From Altererythrobacter sp. (GTDB taxonomy: Bacteria; Pseudomonadota; Alphaproteobacteria; Sphingomonadales; Sphingomonadaceae): a stretch of 64,000 nucleotides of DNA. Numbering within the stretch: position 1 is the stretch's first letter; the number at the start of each line of letters is the position of its first letter. Made by a program: the position numbers and the translations under genes. This document shows positions 24,673 through 34,535 of the stretch, piece after piece. The stretch spans positions 1 through 64,000 of the forward strand of contig JAEULJ010000009.1 of assembly GCA_016793865.1 (NCBI GenBank), in the 5' to 3' direction. Below the pieces are notes generated by a model. It was not told where the DNA came from. It saw only the letters and a list, made by a program, of their open reading frames with translations, and did no database searches.

Positions 24673-25584
24673 TCAGCCGAACAGCAACCGAGAGAGGCGG
24701 CGGCGGGTGGCGACGACCCAAGGATCTTCCAGCCCGACCGCCTCGAAGATCTGCACCAGCTTGGCGCGCGCTGCGCCTTCGCTCCATTCCCGATCGGCCT
24801 CGATCATGGCCAGCAGTTCGTCCGCCGCGGCATCACGCTGGCCTGCGGCGAAGGCGGCCTCGGCATAGGCGAGGCGCGCGGTCATGTCGCCCGAAGCGGC
24901 GGTGTCGCGCAGCACCGTCAGCTCGCCATCGTCGGGCCGCTCGGCCAGCAATTCCACCGCGCTGCGCGCCTGGGCCAGCGCGCCATCGCCGGCCACCGCC
25001 GGGATCGCCTCGGCGGCGGCGAGCGCGGCCTGCGCCTCGTCCGCACGGCCCGCCTGCGCGAGTGCGCGGATCAGCCCGGCATGAGCCGGTGCTTCCTCCG
25101 GCGCCATCTCCACGACCTGCGAGAAGATGCCCGCCGCACGCTCGGGATCGCCCTCGGCCAGCACCTCCTCGCCCATGGCGATGAACTGCGCGATCTCGGC
25201 CTTGGCCTCTCCCGCCGCGCCGCCGATCGGCAACTGGCCGAGGAGCTGGTCGAGAACCTCCTTGAGCTGGCTCTCGCTGCGCGAATTGGTGAGGTCGGCC
25301 ACCGGCTGGCCCTGGAACATGGCATAGACGGTCGGGATCGAACGGACCTGGAACTGCGAAGCGATGAACTTCTCCTCGTCCACGTTCACCTTGGCCAGCA
25401 CCACGCCCTTCTCGGCGTAGTCCGCGGCGACCTTTTCGAGCACTGGCGTGAGCGCCTTGCACGGCCCGCACCACTCCGCCCAGAAATCCAGGATCACGAG
25501 GCTGGTCATCGAGGGTTCGACGACATCCTTGCGGAAGCGGTCGACCGCCTTCTGTTCATCGAGATTGAGGCCGAGGCTCGCCAC
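24673..25584 (-). CDS. thioredoxin/TPR protein, CnoX (YbbN) type
   Basis: A 303-residue protein joining an N-terminal thioredoxin domain (about residues 10-120) and C-terminal TPR-like repeats (about 140-300). Seen: FWAEWCGPCK at 34-43 with both redox cysteines, unlike E. coli YbbN, which lacks the CGPC pair; SIPTVYAMFQG with the cis-proline; and EVLAEGDPERAAGIF as the first repeat. CnoX proteins act as holdases and protect chaperone clients from oxidation. The GTG at 25584 follows AAGGACAG at useful distance. An upstream in-frame ATG would add unrelated residues. Confidence 0.88.
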   Translation of the reverse strand: MASLGLNLDEQKAVDRFRKDVVEPSMTSLVILDFWAEWCGPCKALTPVLEKVAADYAEKGVVLAKVNVDEEKFIASQFQVRSIPTVYAMFQGQPVADLTNSRSESQLKEVLDQLLGQLPIGGAAGEAKAEIAQFIAMGEEVLAEGDPERAAGIFSQVVEMAPEEAPAHAGLIRALAQAGRADEAQAALAAAEAIPAVAGDGALAQARSAVELLAERPDDGELTVLRDTAASGDMTARLAYAEAAFAAGQRDAAADELLAMIEADREWSEGAARAKLVQIFEAVGLEDPWVVATRRRLSRLLFG

Positions 25585-25696
25585 GGTGGGTACTGTCCTT
25601 GCTGTTGCGGATTGGCCCCATGTGGGCGCACCGCGAGCACTTGTGAAGGGCATTCGCGCCTGCGTCCGCTCGCGCCGGCCATGCCGCGATAGGGGG

Positions 25697-25725
25697 TTGA
25701 TAAGCGAAAATGCCGCTGCTAATCG
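25697..25725 (+). promoter_or_regulatory. possible promoter of tRNA-Gly
   Basis: TTGATA (25697-25702) and TAATCG (25720-25725) with 17 bases between them lie about 55 bases before the mature tRNA start. The fit to sigma-70 is moderate and no other evidence supports it. Confidence 0.3.
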
Positions 25726-25779
25726 CCCGCCTCCCCGGCCGACGTCAGGATTTTCCTCGAACGTTCGGCCCACGCCAGA

Positions 25780-25854
25780 GCGGGCGTAGCTCAGGGGTAG
25801 AGCACAACCTTGCCAAGGTTGGGGTCGAGGGTTCGAATCCCTTCGCCCGCTCCA
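25780..25854 (+). tRNA. tRNA-Gly(GCC)
   Basis: A 75-base tRNA with encoded CCA. Acceptor stem GCGGGCG pairs with CGCCCGC; D-arm GCTC/GAGC; anticodon stem CAACC/GGTTG with loop TTGCCAA and anticodon GCC; T-arm GAGGG/CCCTT with loop TTCGAAT. It reads glycine codons GGC/GGT, the main glycine codons in this GC-rich genome. No mobile element is attached to it. Confidence 0.98.
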
Positions 25855-25895
25855 GTTTCCGTCGCCAGAACGATTCGCCCACCTGCGCCGAAGGT

Positions 25896-26423
25896 TCAGG
25901 TGCGCGGATCGCCGTCAGTGCGGTCGGCGACCGTGCGGCGCCGGCTGAAGAAGCCGGTGCGCTCGGTCACCGTCCGGTCTTGCTCGATCGCATCGGCGCG
26001 GGCTTCTGCCCGAGCTGCGGCAACTTCGGCGGTGTGGCGGCGGTCGCGCTCCTTCCAGGTGCTGATCCGCCAGCTCACCTGGCCATAGGCGAACACCATC
26101 AGCAGCCCGCCGAACACCGCGAGGTTCTTGAGCGCGGTCTGGGCCTGCATCGGGTCGGTGACCTGATAGTGGAACAGCAGCGTGGCAAGCGCCACGAAGC
26201 CGGCCAGCACGATCGCGACGAGGCGGGTCATGAAACCCAGTGCCAGCAGGAGGCCGGCGACGATCTCGAAGATTCCCGTCGGCACGGCCAGCGTGCCCGG
26301 GAGGGTGGTGTTCGAAGTTATGAACTGCGCTGTTCCGGCCGGATCGGTCAGCTTTCCGACGCCCGCGACCACGAACAGGACTGCGATGCACAGCCGTCCC
26401 ACGATTGCTGCAATCCATGCCAT
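25896..26423 (-). CDS. DoxX family membrane protein
   Basis: A 175-residue membrane protein of the DoxX family. Seen: four hydrophobic segments in residues 5-120 and the family elements GRLCIAVLFVVAGVGKLTDP and GLLLALGFMTRLVAIVLAGF. A charged C-terminal tail of about 50 residues (ERDRRHTAEVAAARAEARA) is cytosolic and helical and is longer than in most members. DoxX relatives take part in sulfur oxidation in archaea and in redox defence with SodA and SseA in mycobacteria; here the role is unknown. It follows the tRNA on the opposite strand. Confidence 0.85.
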   Translation of the reverse strand: MAWIAAIVGRLCIAVLFVVAGVGKLTDPAGTAQFITSNTTLPGTLAVPTGIFEIVAGLLLALGFMTRLVAIVLAGFVALATLLFHYQVTDPMQAQTALKNLAVFGGLLMVFAYGQVSWRISTWKERDRRHTAEVAAARAEARADAIEQDRTVTERTGFFSRRRTVADRTDGDPRT

Positions 26424-26476
26424 CGCTCATCTCCCCATGCTGATCAGGAAACGGAGGTGGGAGCTAGCGGTTCCAC

Positions 26477-27664
26477 TCAGCCCTCGGGCGCGAAGGCGAT
26501 CTCGGCGCGGGCGCGCAGGCGCTCCACCAGCGCCTCGCCGAGCAGCGATCCCGGGGTGCCGATGCCGCCCGGCGCCTTGCTGTCCAGCAGCGCCATCCCG
26601 GTTTCGGCCAGCATCCTGCTGGTCGAGCCATAGCCGGGATCATAGCGGCCCTTCACGCCATAGCTCAGCGAGCGGCCATCCGGGTATTCGCCGCGGAAGA
26701 CGATATCGTAGTGGCCGTTCTGGCGCTCCTCCGCGCTGGGCCCTTCGCCCGGCTTGGGCGGCTTCGCGCCGAACGGGTTCCTGAGCAGGCCCGCCACCGC
26801 CTCGGCCGCCGCCTTGCCGGCCTCGCCGGGGCTGGTGAGCATCATCTCATCGTATCGAAAGTCCTCGCCGTAGGGAAAGCCGGACAGGAAATTGGTGCGG
26901 TGGACGTTCTTGGTGTTGATCGTCGCCATGACGAAGGGTGCGGCCCATTTGCCGAACTCCTCCTCGTAATGCGGCATGAGGCCGGAGGGCTGATTCGGTC
27001 CCTCGAAGCCGGGGGTGAGGCCGAAGGGGCTCTGCATCACCTTGAGCAGCGCGTGATCGGCGGCGACGGCCTTCACCGTGGCGGTCAGGCTGGCGGCGGT
27101 TCCGCCCGAGAACGTCCCCTTCATGGCCCGCACCCGGCCCTTCACGCGCGGAGCGGGCGCACCAAAGCGCGCCGCCGCCTCCTTTTGCAGCATCAGCACG
27201 CCGAGATCGAAGGGGATCGAATCGAAGCCGGAGGAAAAGCATATGCGCGCGCCGCTCGCCTTCGCGCTCTCGTCATGGGCGTCGATCATCTGCCGCATCC
27301 AGGTCGGCTCGCCGCACAGATCGGCATAGTCGGTCCCGGTGCGCGCGCAGGCGGCCACTAGCTCGCTGCCATAGAGCTGATAGGGGCCGACCGTGGTCAG
27401 CACCACGCGGGCGCGGGCGCACAATGCGTCGAGGCTGGCGGCATCGGCGGCATCGGCCAATGCCAGCGGCGTTTGCGGCGGCGCGCCGATCAGCGCGCGC
27501 ACCTCCTCCAGCTTGCCCTGGCTGCGGCCGGCCATCGCCCATCCGGGAGAGTCCGACTTGCCGCCGTATTCGCGCAGGAAATGCTCGGCCACCAGGCGCC
27601 CGGTGTATCCGGTGGCGCCATAGATCACGATGTCGAATTCCCGATTGCCCTTGTCGCTCGCCAT
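26477..27664 (-). CDS. saccharopine dehydrogenase-like NADP-binding protein
   Basis: A 395-residue protein with the N-terminal Rossmann fold of the saccharopine dehydrogenase/trans-acting enoyl reductase group. Seen: FDIVIYGATGYTGRLVAEHF at residues 9-28 (GxxGxxG variant), VVLTTVGPYQLYG, and YADLCGEPTWMRQMID, the conserved family elements. Mycobacterial members reduce polyketide-lipid double bonds in trans; others are of unknown activity. The length (about 390-420) fits. No lipid-synthesis gene is adjacent, so a role in membrane-lipid modification is only a guess. It is 49 bases upstream of dcd on the same strand. Confidence 0.85.
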   Translation of the reverse strand: MASDKGNREFDIVIYGATGYTGRLVAEHFLREYGGKSDSPGWAMAGRSQGKLEEVRALIGAPPQTPLALADAADAASLDALCARARVVLTTVGPYQLYGSELVAACARTGTDYADLCGEPTWMRQMIDAHDESAKASGARICFSSGFDSIPFDLGVLMLQKEAAARFGAPAPRVKGRVRAMKGTFSGGTAASLTATVKAVAADHALLKVMQSPFGLTPGFEGPNQPSGLMPHYEEEFGKWAAPFVMATINTKNVHRTNFLSGFPYGEDFRYDEMMLTSPGEAGKAAAEAVAGLLRNPFGAKPPKPGEGPSAEERQNGHYDIVFRGEYPDGRSLSYGVKGRYDPGYGSTSRMLAETGMALLDSKAPGGIGTPGSLLGEALVERLRARAEIAFAPEG

Positions 27665-27713
27665 TGCAGCTCTCCCCGATAGGAGGCGAGCTTAGGCGGC
27701 GCGGCCGGTCAAA

Positions 27714-28268
<555 letters not shown>

Positions 28269-28321
28269 TGTGCCAGGATTGCGGAGGGCAGTGTCCCCGG
28301 CAAGGGGGCGGCGGAGTTATC

Positions 28322-28852
28322 CTAGCCGAACTTGCGCGCGTTCACCTGCGGGTTGAGATCGCCGATGTGATTGAGCCATTGACGGGGCTTGCGCATCATC
28401 GCTGGCGGGTAATCCACCTTGAGCCCGATCAGCTCCGCCATACGCCCCACGAAATGGATGCAGTTGCGCTCCTCAAGGCTGTAGTATTTGCCGGGATGCG
28501 CGCGGTAAGCCTCCACCTCGGCGCGCAGCGTGCGGTATTGGGCATCGGTCAGCGGAACGGTGAAATGGCGGTTGGTCTTGGACAGCCAGGCGTCCTTCTC
28601 GACCAGCACCATGCCATAGACCGGGCCGCGCAGGATGGCGGGCGAGATGTTCCTGGCCGACCAGCCGAAGTTCTCCTTCACCGGCTCGCCCGTCGCCTCG
28701 AGCGTGCCCGAGAACGACACGAAGGCATGGGGAAAGCGCCCGAACGGCATCGCGCCGTTGAAGCTGTGGAAGGTGACCCGCACCTCGGCCGTGGCGGCAC
28801 CGGCGGCGACCAGCGCCAACAGCGCGGCGAAAAGGCGGAACAGGCGGATCAT
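28322..28852 (-). CDS. secreted protein, candidate permuted NlpC/P60-like fold
   Basis: A 176-residue protein with an N-terminal signal peptide (MIRLFRLFAALLALVAAG, cleavage near residue 22). The mature part has PHAFVSFSGTL (His42), FGWSARNIS (Trp64), SLEERNCIHFVGRMAEL (Cys131) and a C-terminal RQWLNHIGDLNP. The order His first, Cys later within NCxxFV is the layout of circularly permuted NlpC/P60-type cysteine peptidases or acyltransferases. I do not know a name for the family. It is 43 bases after putA on the same strand. An envelope location is likely. Confidence 0.65.
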   Translation of the reverse strand: MIRLFRLFAALLALVAAGAATAEVRVTFHSFNGAMPFGRFPHAFVSFSGTLEATGEPVKENFGWSARNISPAILRGPVYGMVLVEKDAWLSKTNRHFTVPLTDAQYRTLRAEVEAYRAHPGKYYSLEERNCIHFVGRMAELIGLKVDYPPAMMRKPRQWLNHIGDLNPQVNARKFG

Positions 28853-28895
28853 GGGCGTGGCTCTATCCCGGTGGCGGTTGAATGGGCGATGAAAC

Positions 28896-31800
28896 TCAGC
28901 TCGCCAGCAGCGTCGCGTTCCCGCCCGCCGCGGTGGTGTCGATGGTGACCACGCGCTCGGTCGCGAAGCGCGCGACATAGTGCGGGCCGCCGGCCTTGGG
29001 CCCGGTGCCCGACAGCCCCTCGCCGCCGAAGGGCTGGCTTTCGACCACCGCGCCGATCTGGTTGCGGTTGACGTAGAGATTGCCGACCCGCGCCCGCTCC
29101 TCGACCAGCCGCCGGGTGGCGTCGATGCGGCTGTGCAGGCCCAGGGTAAGGCCATAGCCGGTGGCGTTGATGTCCTCGATCGCGGCTTCCAGATCGGGCC
29201 CGGCGAAGCGCGCGACATGGAGCACGGGGCCGAAGTTTTCCTGCTGGAGGTCGCGGATCGAGGCGATCTCCACGATGGCTGGGGCGACGAAGCTGCCCGC
29301 CGCGGCCGATTGGGGCAGCGCGCGTTCCCACACGCGCCGGCCCGCAGCCTTCATCGCCGCGACGTGGGCGTCCAGCGAAGTCTTGGCTTCCGTATCGATC
29401 ACCGGACCGACATCGGTGGCCAGCACCCCCGGATCCCCGATCTCCAGCGCCTCGAACGCGCCGCGGATCATCGCCAGCATCCCGTCGGCCACATCCTCCT
29501 GGAGATAGAGCACCCGCAGCGCCGAGCATCGCTGGCCCGCGCTCTGGAAGGCGGAATTTACGACATCGCGGGTCACCTGCTCGGGCAGGGCGGAGGAATC
29601 GACGATCATCGCGTTCTGCCCGCCGGTCTCGGCGATGAGGATGCCCAGCGGCCCCTCGCGCGCGGCGAGGCTGCGGTTGATCGCCTGCGCCGTCGCGGTC
29701 GATCCGGTGAAGGCCACGCCGGCTATGCGCGGGTCCGAGGTGATGGCCTGGCCAACTTCGCCCGCGCCGGGCAGAAGCTGGAGCACTTTGCGCGGGATGC
29801 CGGCCCGGTGGCACAGCTCGATGGCCAGCGCGGCGATCAGCGGGGTCTGTTCCGCCGGCTTGGCGACGACGCTGTTCCCGGCGGCGAGCGCGGCGGCGGC
29901 GGGGCCGATGAAGATCGCCAGCGGGAAGTTCCACGGGCTGATGGTGGCCCATACCCCGCGCCCGGCCATCACCAGCCGGTTCTCCTCGCCGGTCGGGCCG
30001 GGTAGGCGGAAGCCATCGGGATCGAACAGGGCGCGCGCCTCGACCGCATAATAGCGCAGGAAATCGACCGCCTCGCGCAGCTCGAGCACGGCATCGACCA
30101 AAGTCTTGCCCGCCTCGCGCCGGCACAGGCTGAGGAACTCGTCGGTGTGCGCCTCGAAGGCGTCGGCCGCCTTCTCCAGCAGCGCCGCGCGCGCCTCGCC
30201 GCCGATCGCGTTCCACGCCGGCTGCGCGGCCTCGGCCCGGGCGATGGCGTCTGCAACCTCGGCGGGGGTCGCGGCGCGCATGGTGCCGATATTTCGCGCG
30301 CGATCCTGCGGCGAGGTAACCGCCACCGTGCTCCCGCCATCGCTCGAAAAGGTCGGGGCCGCCTCCCAAACCCTGCTTTCCAGCGCCGCCAGCCGCTCCA
30401 TCAGCGGCTCGCGCACCAGCGGGTCGGCAAGGTCGACGCCGGCGCTGTTGGTGCGATTGCGGAATATGTCGCGCGGCAGGGGGATCGCCGGATTGCGCTT
30501 CGGCTCCAGCGCGGCAAGCTCCGTCACGGGATCGCCCGCAAGCTCGGCTGCCGGCACGTCGGCATCGGCCATGCGGTTGACGAAGCTGGAATTCGCCCCG
30601 TTCTCCAGCAACCGGCGCACGAGATAGGCAAGCAGATCCTTGTGGCTGCCCACCGGGGCATAGACACGTACTCGTGTGGGCCGGTCGCCCTCGATCCGCG
30701 CCAGCGTTTCGTACACGTCCTCGCCCATGCCGTGCAGGCGTTGATATTCGAACTGACCCGCCATGCCGTGCCTGTCGGCCAGTGCCTTCACCGCGCCCAC
30801 GGTGTAGGCGTTGTGCGTGGCGAAGGCGGGGTAGAGGCAATCTCCGGCCCCCAGCAGCACGTCGGCGCAGGCGAGATAGCTGACGTCGGTCGCCAGCTTG
30901 CGGGTGAACACGGGAAAATCGGGATAGCCGCCCACCTGGCTCAGCTTGATCTCGGTGTCCCAATAGGCGCCCTTGACCAGCCGCACGAACAGCCGGCGGC
31001 CATGCTTGCGGGCAAGCTGCGTCACCCAGCGGCACAGCGGCACGGCGCGCTTCTGATAGGCCTGGAGCGCCAGGCCGAAGCCGGTCCAGCCTTCGGGCGT
31101 GCCGTTCGCGAACAGGCTGTCGTCCGCCACCAGCTCCTCGATGATGTCCATCGACAGCTCGAGCCGTTCGGCCTCCTCCGCGTCCACGGTGAAATGGATG
31201 TCGGCATCGCGCGCCTTGACGGCGAGCTCGCGGATCGTCGGGACCAGCGCGGCGACGGCGGCATCGCGGTGCAGGAAATCATATCGCGGATAGAGCGCCG
31301 AAAGCTTGACCGAGATGCCCGGAGACTGGCGCACGCCCGCGCCCGCCTCTCGGGCCAGCCGCTCGACGGCGCGTTCGTAGCTCAGGCGATAGCGCTCGGC
31401 ATCCTCGAACGTCAGCGCGCCTTCGCCCAGCATGTCGAAACTGTGGCCGAGGCCGCGGGCGCGCTCGGGCGCGGCGCGTTTCAGCGCCTCGTCCATCGTC
31501 CGCCCGAACACGAACTGGCCGCCCAGGATACGCATGGCCTGAAGCGTTGCCTTGCGGATCACCGGCTCGCCCAGCCGGCCGATTGTGCGCTTGAGCGTCG
31601 CGCCCATGCCACGCTCGGCCTGCTGCGGCTGGTCGAGCACCTCGCCAGTCAACATCAGCGAGAAGGTGGCGGCGTTAACGAAGGTGGAGCTGCTCTCGCC
31701 CAGATGCTCGGACCAGTCTATCTCGCCGATGGTGTCGCGGATCAGCGCATCGGCGGTGCGCGCATCGGGCACCCGCAGCAAGGCCTCGGCCAGACACATC

Positions 31801-32027
31801 AGCGCGATGCCCTCCTGCGTATCGAGCCCGAACTGCTGGAGGAAGGCGTCTAGACCGCTGGCCTTGCGGCCCCTTGCGCCCTCGATCAGCCGGATCGCCA
31901 GCGCGCTGGCCTCGCCATGAACGGCGGAGGCGGGGGCGGCCTGGGTCAGTCGCTCTGCCGCACAGGCGCCCTCTTCCATGCGATATGCCTGGCGCAGAGC
32001 GGAGCGGTCGAGCGTGGGGGCGTTCAT
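28896..32027 (-). CDS. putA: bifunctional proline dehydrogenase/P5C dehydrogenase PutA
   Basis: A 1043-residue enzyme that oxidises proline to glutamate: the FAD proline dehydrogenase domain (about residues 90-450) followed by an NAD aldehyde dehydrogenase domain (about 520-1000). Seen: VRLVKGAYWD and EYQRLHGMGED in the first; PWNFPLAIFIGP, IAETGGQNAM and FQSAGQRCSALRVLYL (catalytic Cys) in the second; GLHSRI near the end. It lacks the ribbon-helix-helix DNA-binding domain of E. coli PutA (1320 residues), so it cannot repress its own gene. It is followed by the secreted protein gene. Confidence 0.96.
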   Translation of the reverse strand: MNAPTLDRSALRQAYRMEEGACAAERLTQAAPASAVHGEASALAIRLIEGARGRKASGLDAFLQQFGLDTQEGIALMCLAEALLRVPDARTADALIRDTIGEIDWSEHLGESSSTFVNAATFSLMLTGEVLDQPQQAERGMGATLKRTIGRLGEPVIRKATLQAMRILGGQFVFGRTMDEALKRAAPERARGLGHSFDMLGEGALTFEDAERYRLSYERAVERLAREAGAGVRQSPGISVKLSALYPRYDFLHRDAAVAALVPTIRELAVKARDADIHFTVDAEEAERLELSMDIIEELVADDSLFANGTPEGWTGFGLALQAYQKRAVPLCRWVTQLARKHGRRLFVRLVKGAYWDTEIKLSQVGGYPDFPVFTRKLATDVSYLACADVLLGAGDCLYPAFATHNAYTVGAVKALADRHGMAGQFEYQRLHGMGEDVYETLARIEGDRPTRVRVYAPVGSHKDLLAYLVRRLLENGANSSFVNRMADADVPAAELAGDPVTELAALEPKRNPAIPLPRDIFRNRTNSAGVDLADPLVREPLMERLAALESRVWEAAPTFSSDGGSTVAVTSPQDRARNIGTMRAATPAEVADAIARAEAAQPAWNAIGGEARAALLEKAADAFEAHTDEFLSLCRREAGKTLVDAVLELREAVDFLRYYAVEARALFDPDGFRLPGPTGEENRLVMAGRGVWATISPWNFPLAIFIGPAAAALAAGNSVVAKPAEQTPLIAALAIELCHRAGIPRKVLQLLPGAGEVGQAITSDPRIAGVAFTGSTATAQAINRSLAAREGPLGILIAETGGQNAMIVDSSALPEQVTRDVVNSAFQSAGQRCSALRVLYLQEDVADGMLAMIRGAFEALEIGDPGVLATDVGPVIDTEAKTSLDAHVAAMKAAGRRVWERALPQSAAAGSFVAPAIVEIASIRDLQQENFGPVLHVARFAGPDLEAAIEDINATGYGLTLGLHSRIDATRRLVEERARVGNLYVNRNQIGAVVESQPFGGEGLSGTGPKAGGPHYVARFATERVVTIDTTAAGGNATLLAS

Positions 32028-32058
32028 TTCGCGCCCTTGGACCCAGTGTGCCGGCCAA

Positions 32059-33567
32059 TCAAGCGGGCGGGCGATCCGCGAACCAGCGCTCCACCGACCT
32101 CACGGAATCGGCGCGAAGATGCAGCCCAAGCTTGCTGCGGCGCCACAGCACGTCATCGGCGGTGCGGGCGAATTCCCGTGTCGCCAGATAGCGAAGCTCG
32201 GCCTCGTGGAGTGTCCCGCCGAAATGCGCGCCCATGCCGGCCAGGCTTGCCGCATCCCCGATCACATCCACCAGCCGGGTGCCATAGGCGCGTCCCAGCC
32301 GCTGGAGCATCTCGGGCGGGAGCCAGGGGTAACGCTCGCTCATGGCCCACAGGAAGCGCGCGAAATCCGCCATCTCCCCGCCCGGCAGCGGCGCGGCGGC
32401 GGTCCAGGCCGGCCGCATCGGAAGATAGCTGGCCAGCCGCTCCAGCGCGTGTTCGGAAAGCCGCCGGAAGGTGGTGATCTTGCCGCCATAGACCGACAGC
32501 AGGGGCGCTCCGCCTTCGGTATTGAGCGCGAAGGCATAGTCGCGCGTCACCGCCGCCTCGCTGGCCGCCGCATCCTCGTGCAGGGGGCGCACCCCGGAAT
32601 AGCTCCACACGACCTCGTCGCGCGTCACCCCGCTGCGGAACACGCGGTTCACCGCCGCGAGCAGATAGGCGATCTCCTCGTCCGATATGGCCGCGCCGCC
32701 GGGATCGCCGGAGAAGGGTTCGTCGGTGGTGCCGATCAGGGTGAAGTCGCGCTCGTAGGGAATGGCGAAGACGATCCTGCCGTCGGGCTGCTGGAGGATA
32801 TAGGCGTGCTCGCCGGGGAAGCTGCGCGGCACCACGATGTGGCTGCCCTTCACCAGCCGCAGGTGCCGCCCGGCGCTTTCCCCCAGCGCCAGCGCGGCGA
32901 CGGAATCCACCCACGGGCCGGCCGCGTTGACCACGGCCCGCGCTGTCACGATCCGGTCTCCCGCCGCATCGCGCAGGGTTGCGCCCCAGCGATCCGGCCC
33001 GCGCTCCAGCGCGACGCATCGCGTGCGGGTTGCGATCGTGGCGCCGCGCTCCGCCGCATCCATCGCCGCCAGCACCACCAGCCGCGCATCGTCCACCCAG
33101 CAGTCGGAATATTCGAAGCCGCGCGTCAGGCGGTCCTGAAGGATCGCGCGGTGCGGCGGCTGGTCGAGCCGGATGGGCCGGCTGCGGGGCAGGGTGCGTG
33201 CCCGCCCGCCCAGCGCGTCATAGAGCAGCAGTGCCGCGCGCAGCATCCAGCGTGGCCGCATCGCGCGCTCGTGCGGCAGCACGAAGCGCAGCGGCCAGAC
33301 GATATGCGGTGCGGCGCGCAGCAGAACCTCGCGCTCGCGCAGCGATTCGGCGACCAGCCGGAACTCGAACTGTTCCAGATAGCGCAGGCCGCCGTGGATC
33401 AGCTTGGTGCTGGCCGACGAGGTATGGGCGGCGAGATCGTCCTTCTCGCACAGGATGACGGACAAGCCGCGCCCGGCGGCATCGCGCGCGATACCGGCGC
33501 CGTTGATGCCGCCACCGATGACGAGAAGATCGGCGAAGGGCGATTCGCGGGTCTCAGTGGCGGCCAA
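32059..33567 (-). CDS. glpD: aerobic glycerol-3-phosphate dehydrogenase
   Basis: A 502-residue membrane-associated FAD enzyme passing electrons from glycerol-3-phosphate to quinones. Seen: DLLVIGGGINGAGIARDAAG at the N-terminus (dinucleotide motif), SSASTKLIHGGLRYLEQF, the DAO-superfamily segment with HGGLRY, and VVNAAGPWVDSV. The length fits GlpD (about 500). Its 5' end overlaps the 3' end of mtnP by 14 bases. No glpK or glpF is nearby. Confidence 0.94.
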   Translation of the reverse strand: MAATETRESPFADLLVIGGGINGAGIARDAAGRGLSVILCEKDDLAAHTSSASTKLIHGGLRYLEQFEFRLVAESLREREVLLRAAPHIVWPLRFVLPHERAMRPRWMLRAALLLYDALGGRARTLPRSRPIRLDQPPHRAILQDRLTRGFEYSDCWVDDARLVVLAAMDAAERGATIATRTRCVALERGPDRWGATLRDAAGDRIVTARAVVNAAGPWVDSVAALALGESAGRHLRLVKGSHIVVPRSFPGEHAYILQQPDGRIVFAIPYERDFTLIGTTDEPFSGDPGGAAISDEEIAYLLAAVNRVFRSGVTRDEVVWSYSGVRPLHEDAAASEAAVTRDYAFALNTEGGAPLLSVYGGKITTFRRLSEHALERLASYLPMRPAWTAAAPLPGGEMADFARFLWAMSERYPWLPPEMLQRLGRAYGTRLVDVIGDAASLAGMGAHFGGTLHEAELRYLATREFARTADDVLWRRSKLGLHLRADSVRSVERWFADRPPA

Positions 33568-34441
33568 GCAGCCTCCCCGCCACGGCGTCGAGCCTGGCCA
33601 GCACCTGCCGGTCGAACTTGTCGGGCGTGGTTATAACCGCATCGTCGAGCGTGCGGTCGATCGGGCTGGGCTCTCGCGTCGGCGGCAGCGAGGTGACGAG
33701 GGCGGTCACGGCGCGGCGCGCCAGGGCGGCGTTGTCGTTCATTCGCGCCACCACCTGTTCCACGCTGGCGCCGGACTCGCCGTCGCGCCAGGCGTCGAAA
33801 TCGGTCACCATCGCCAGCAGCGCATAGGGCAGCTCCGCCTCGCGGGCGAGCTTGGCCTCGGGCATGGCGGTCATGCCGATCACGCCGCGCGCATCCGGGC
33901 CGACCCACTGGCGATAGAGCCGGCTCTCGGCGCGGGTCGAGAAGGCGGGCCCCTCGATCGCCACATAGGTCGCGCCCTCGGCTACCGTGCCCGTCGCCTC
34001 GCGCATCGCGGCTGCGGCCAGGGCGGACAGGCGCGGGCACACCGGATCCGCGAAGCCGACATGCGCCACCACACCGCCGTCGAAGAAGCTGGCGGGTCGC
34101 GTGCGGGTGGTGTCGATGAACTGGTCGACCGTCACGAACTGGCCGGGTGCAAGCTCCTCGCTCAGCGAACCCACGGCCGAGATCGCCAGCACATCGGTGC
34201 AGCCCGCGCGTTTGAGCGCATCGATATTGGCGCGGGCGTTCACGCCGCCCGGCGCCAGGCGATGGCCGCGGCCGTGGCGTGGCAGGAAGCGGACCTGCAC
34301 CCCGCCGATGCGCCCGCACAGCATCTCGTCGGACGGTTCGCCGAAGGAGGATTTGACCGCGATCCACTGCGCATCCTCCAGCGCATCGATGGCGTAAAGC
34401 CCCGATCCGCCGATGATGCCGATGACCCATTCCGTGCTCAT
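33554..34441 (-). CDS. mtnP: S-methyl-5'-thioadenosine phosphorylase
   Basis: A 295-residue cytosolic enzyme that splits methylthioadenosine from polyamine and AHL synthesis into adenine and methylthioribose-1-phosphate. Seen: IGGSGLYAIDAL, RHGRGHRLAPGGVNARANI, a phosphate-binding ISAVGSLSEELAPGQFV, and GVIGMTAMPEAKLAREAE, the MTAP signatures. The longer C-terminal segment after residue 230 is common in the bacterial type. It starts divergently from the plus-strand lipoprotein gene, leaving about 95 bases for both promoters. Confidence 0.94.
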   Translation of the reverse strand: MSTEWVIGIIGGSGLYAIDALEDAQWIAVKSSFGEPSDEMLCGRIGGVQVRFLPRHGRGHRLAPGGVNARANIDALKRAGCTDVLAISAVGSLSEELAPGQFVTVDQFIDTTRTRPASFFDGGVVAHVGFADPVCPRLSALAAAAMREATGTVAEGATYVAIEGPAFSTRAESRLYRQWVGPDARGVIGMTAMPEAKLAREAELPYALLAMVTDFDAWRDGESGASVEQVVARMNDNAALARRAVTALVTSLPPTREPSPIDRTLDDAVITTPDKFDRQVLARLDAVAGRLLGRH

Positions 34442-34535
34442 GTCCGCTCCCTAGGCTGCCCGGCCGCGCCGTCCAAGCCCAAGCGCAGCGCGGACCCCCA
34501 ACGGGGATCGTGCGTTGGGGGAACACGCAGCCGGA

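Noticed and set aside
28849-31035. A second large minus-strand frame inside putA
   Set aside because: It is Arg/Gly-rich with no domain, and PutA motifs are intact in the chosen frame.
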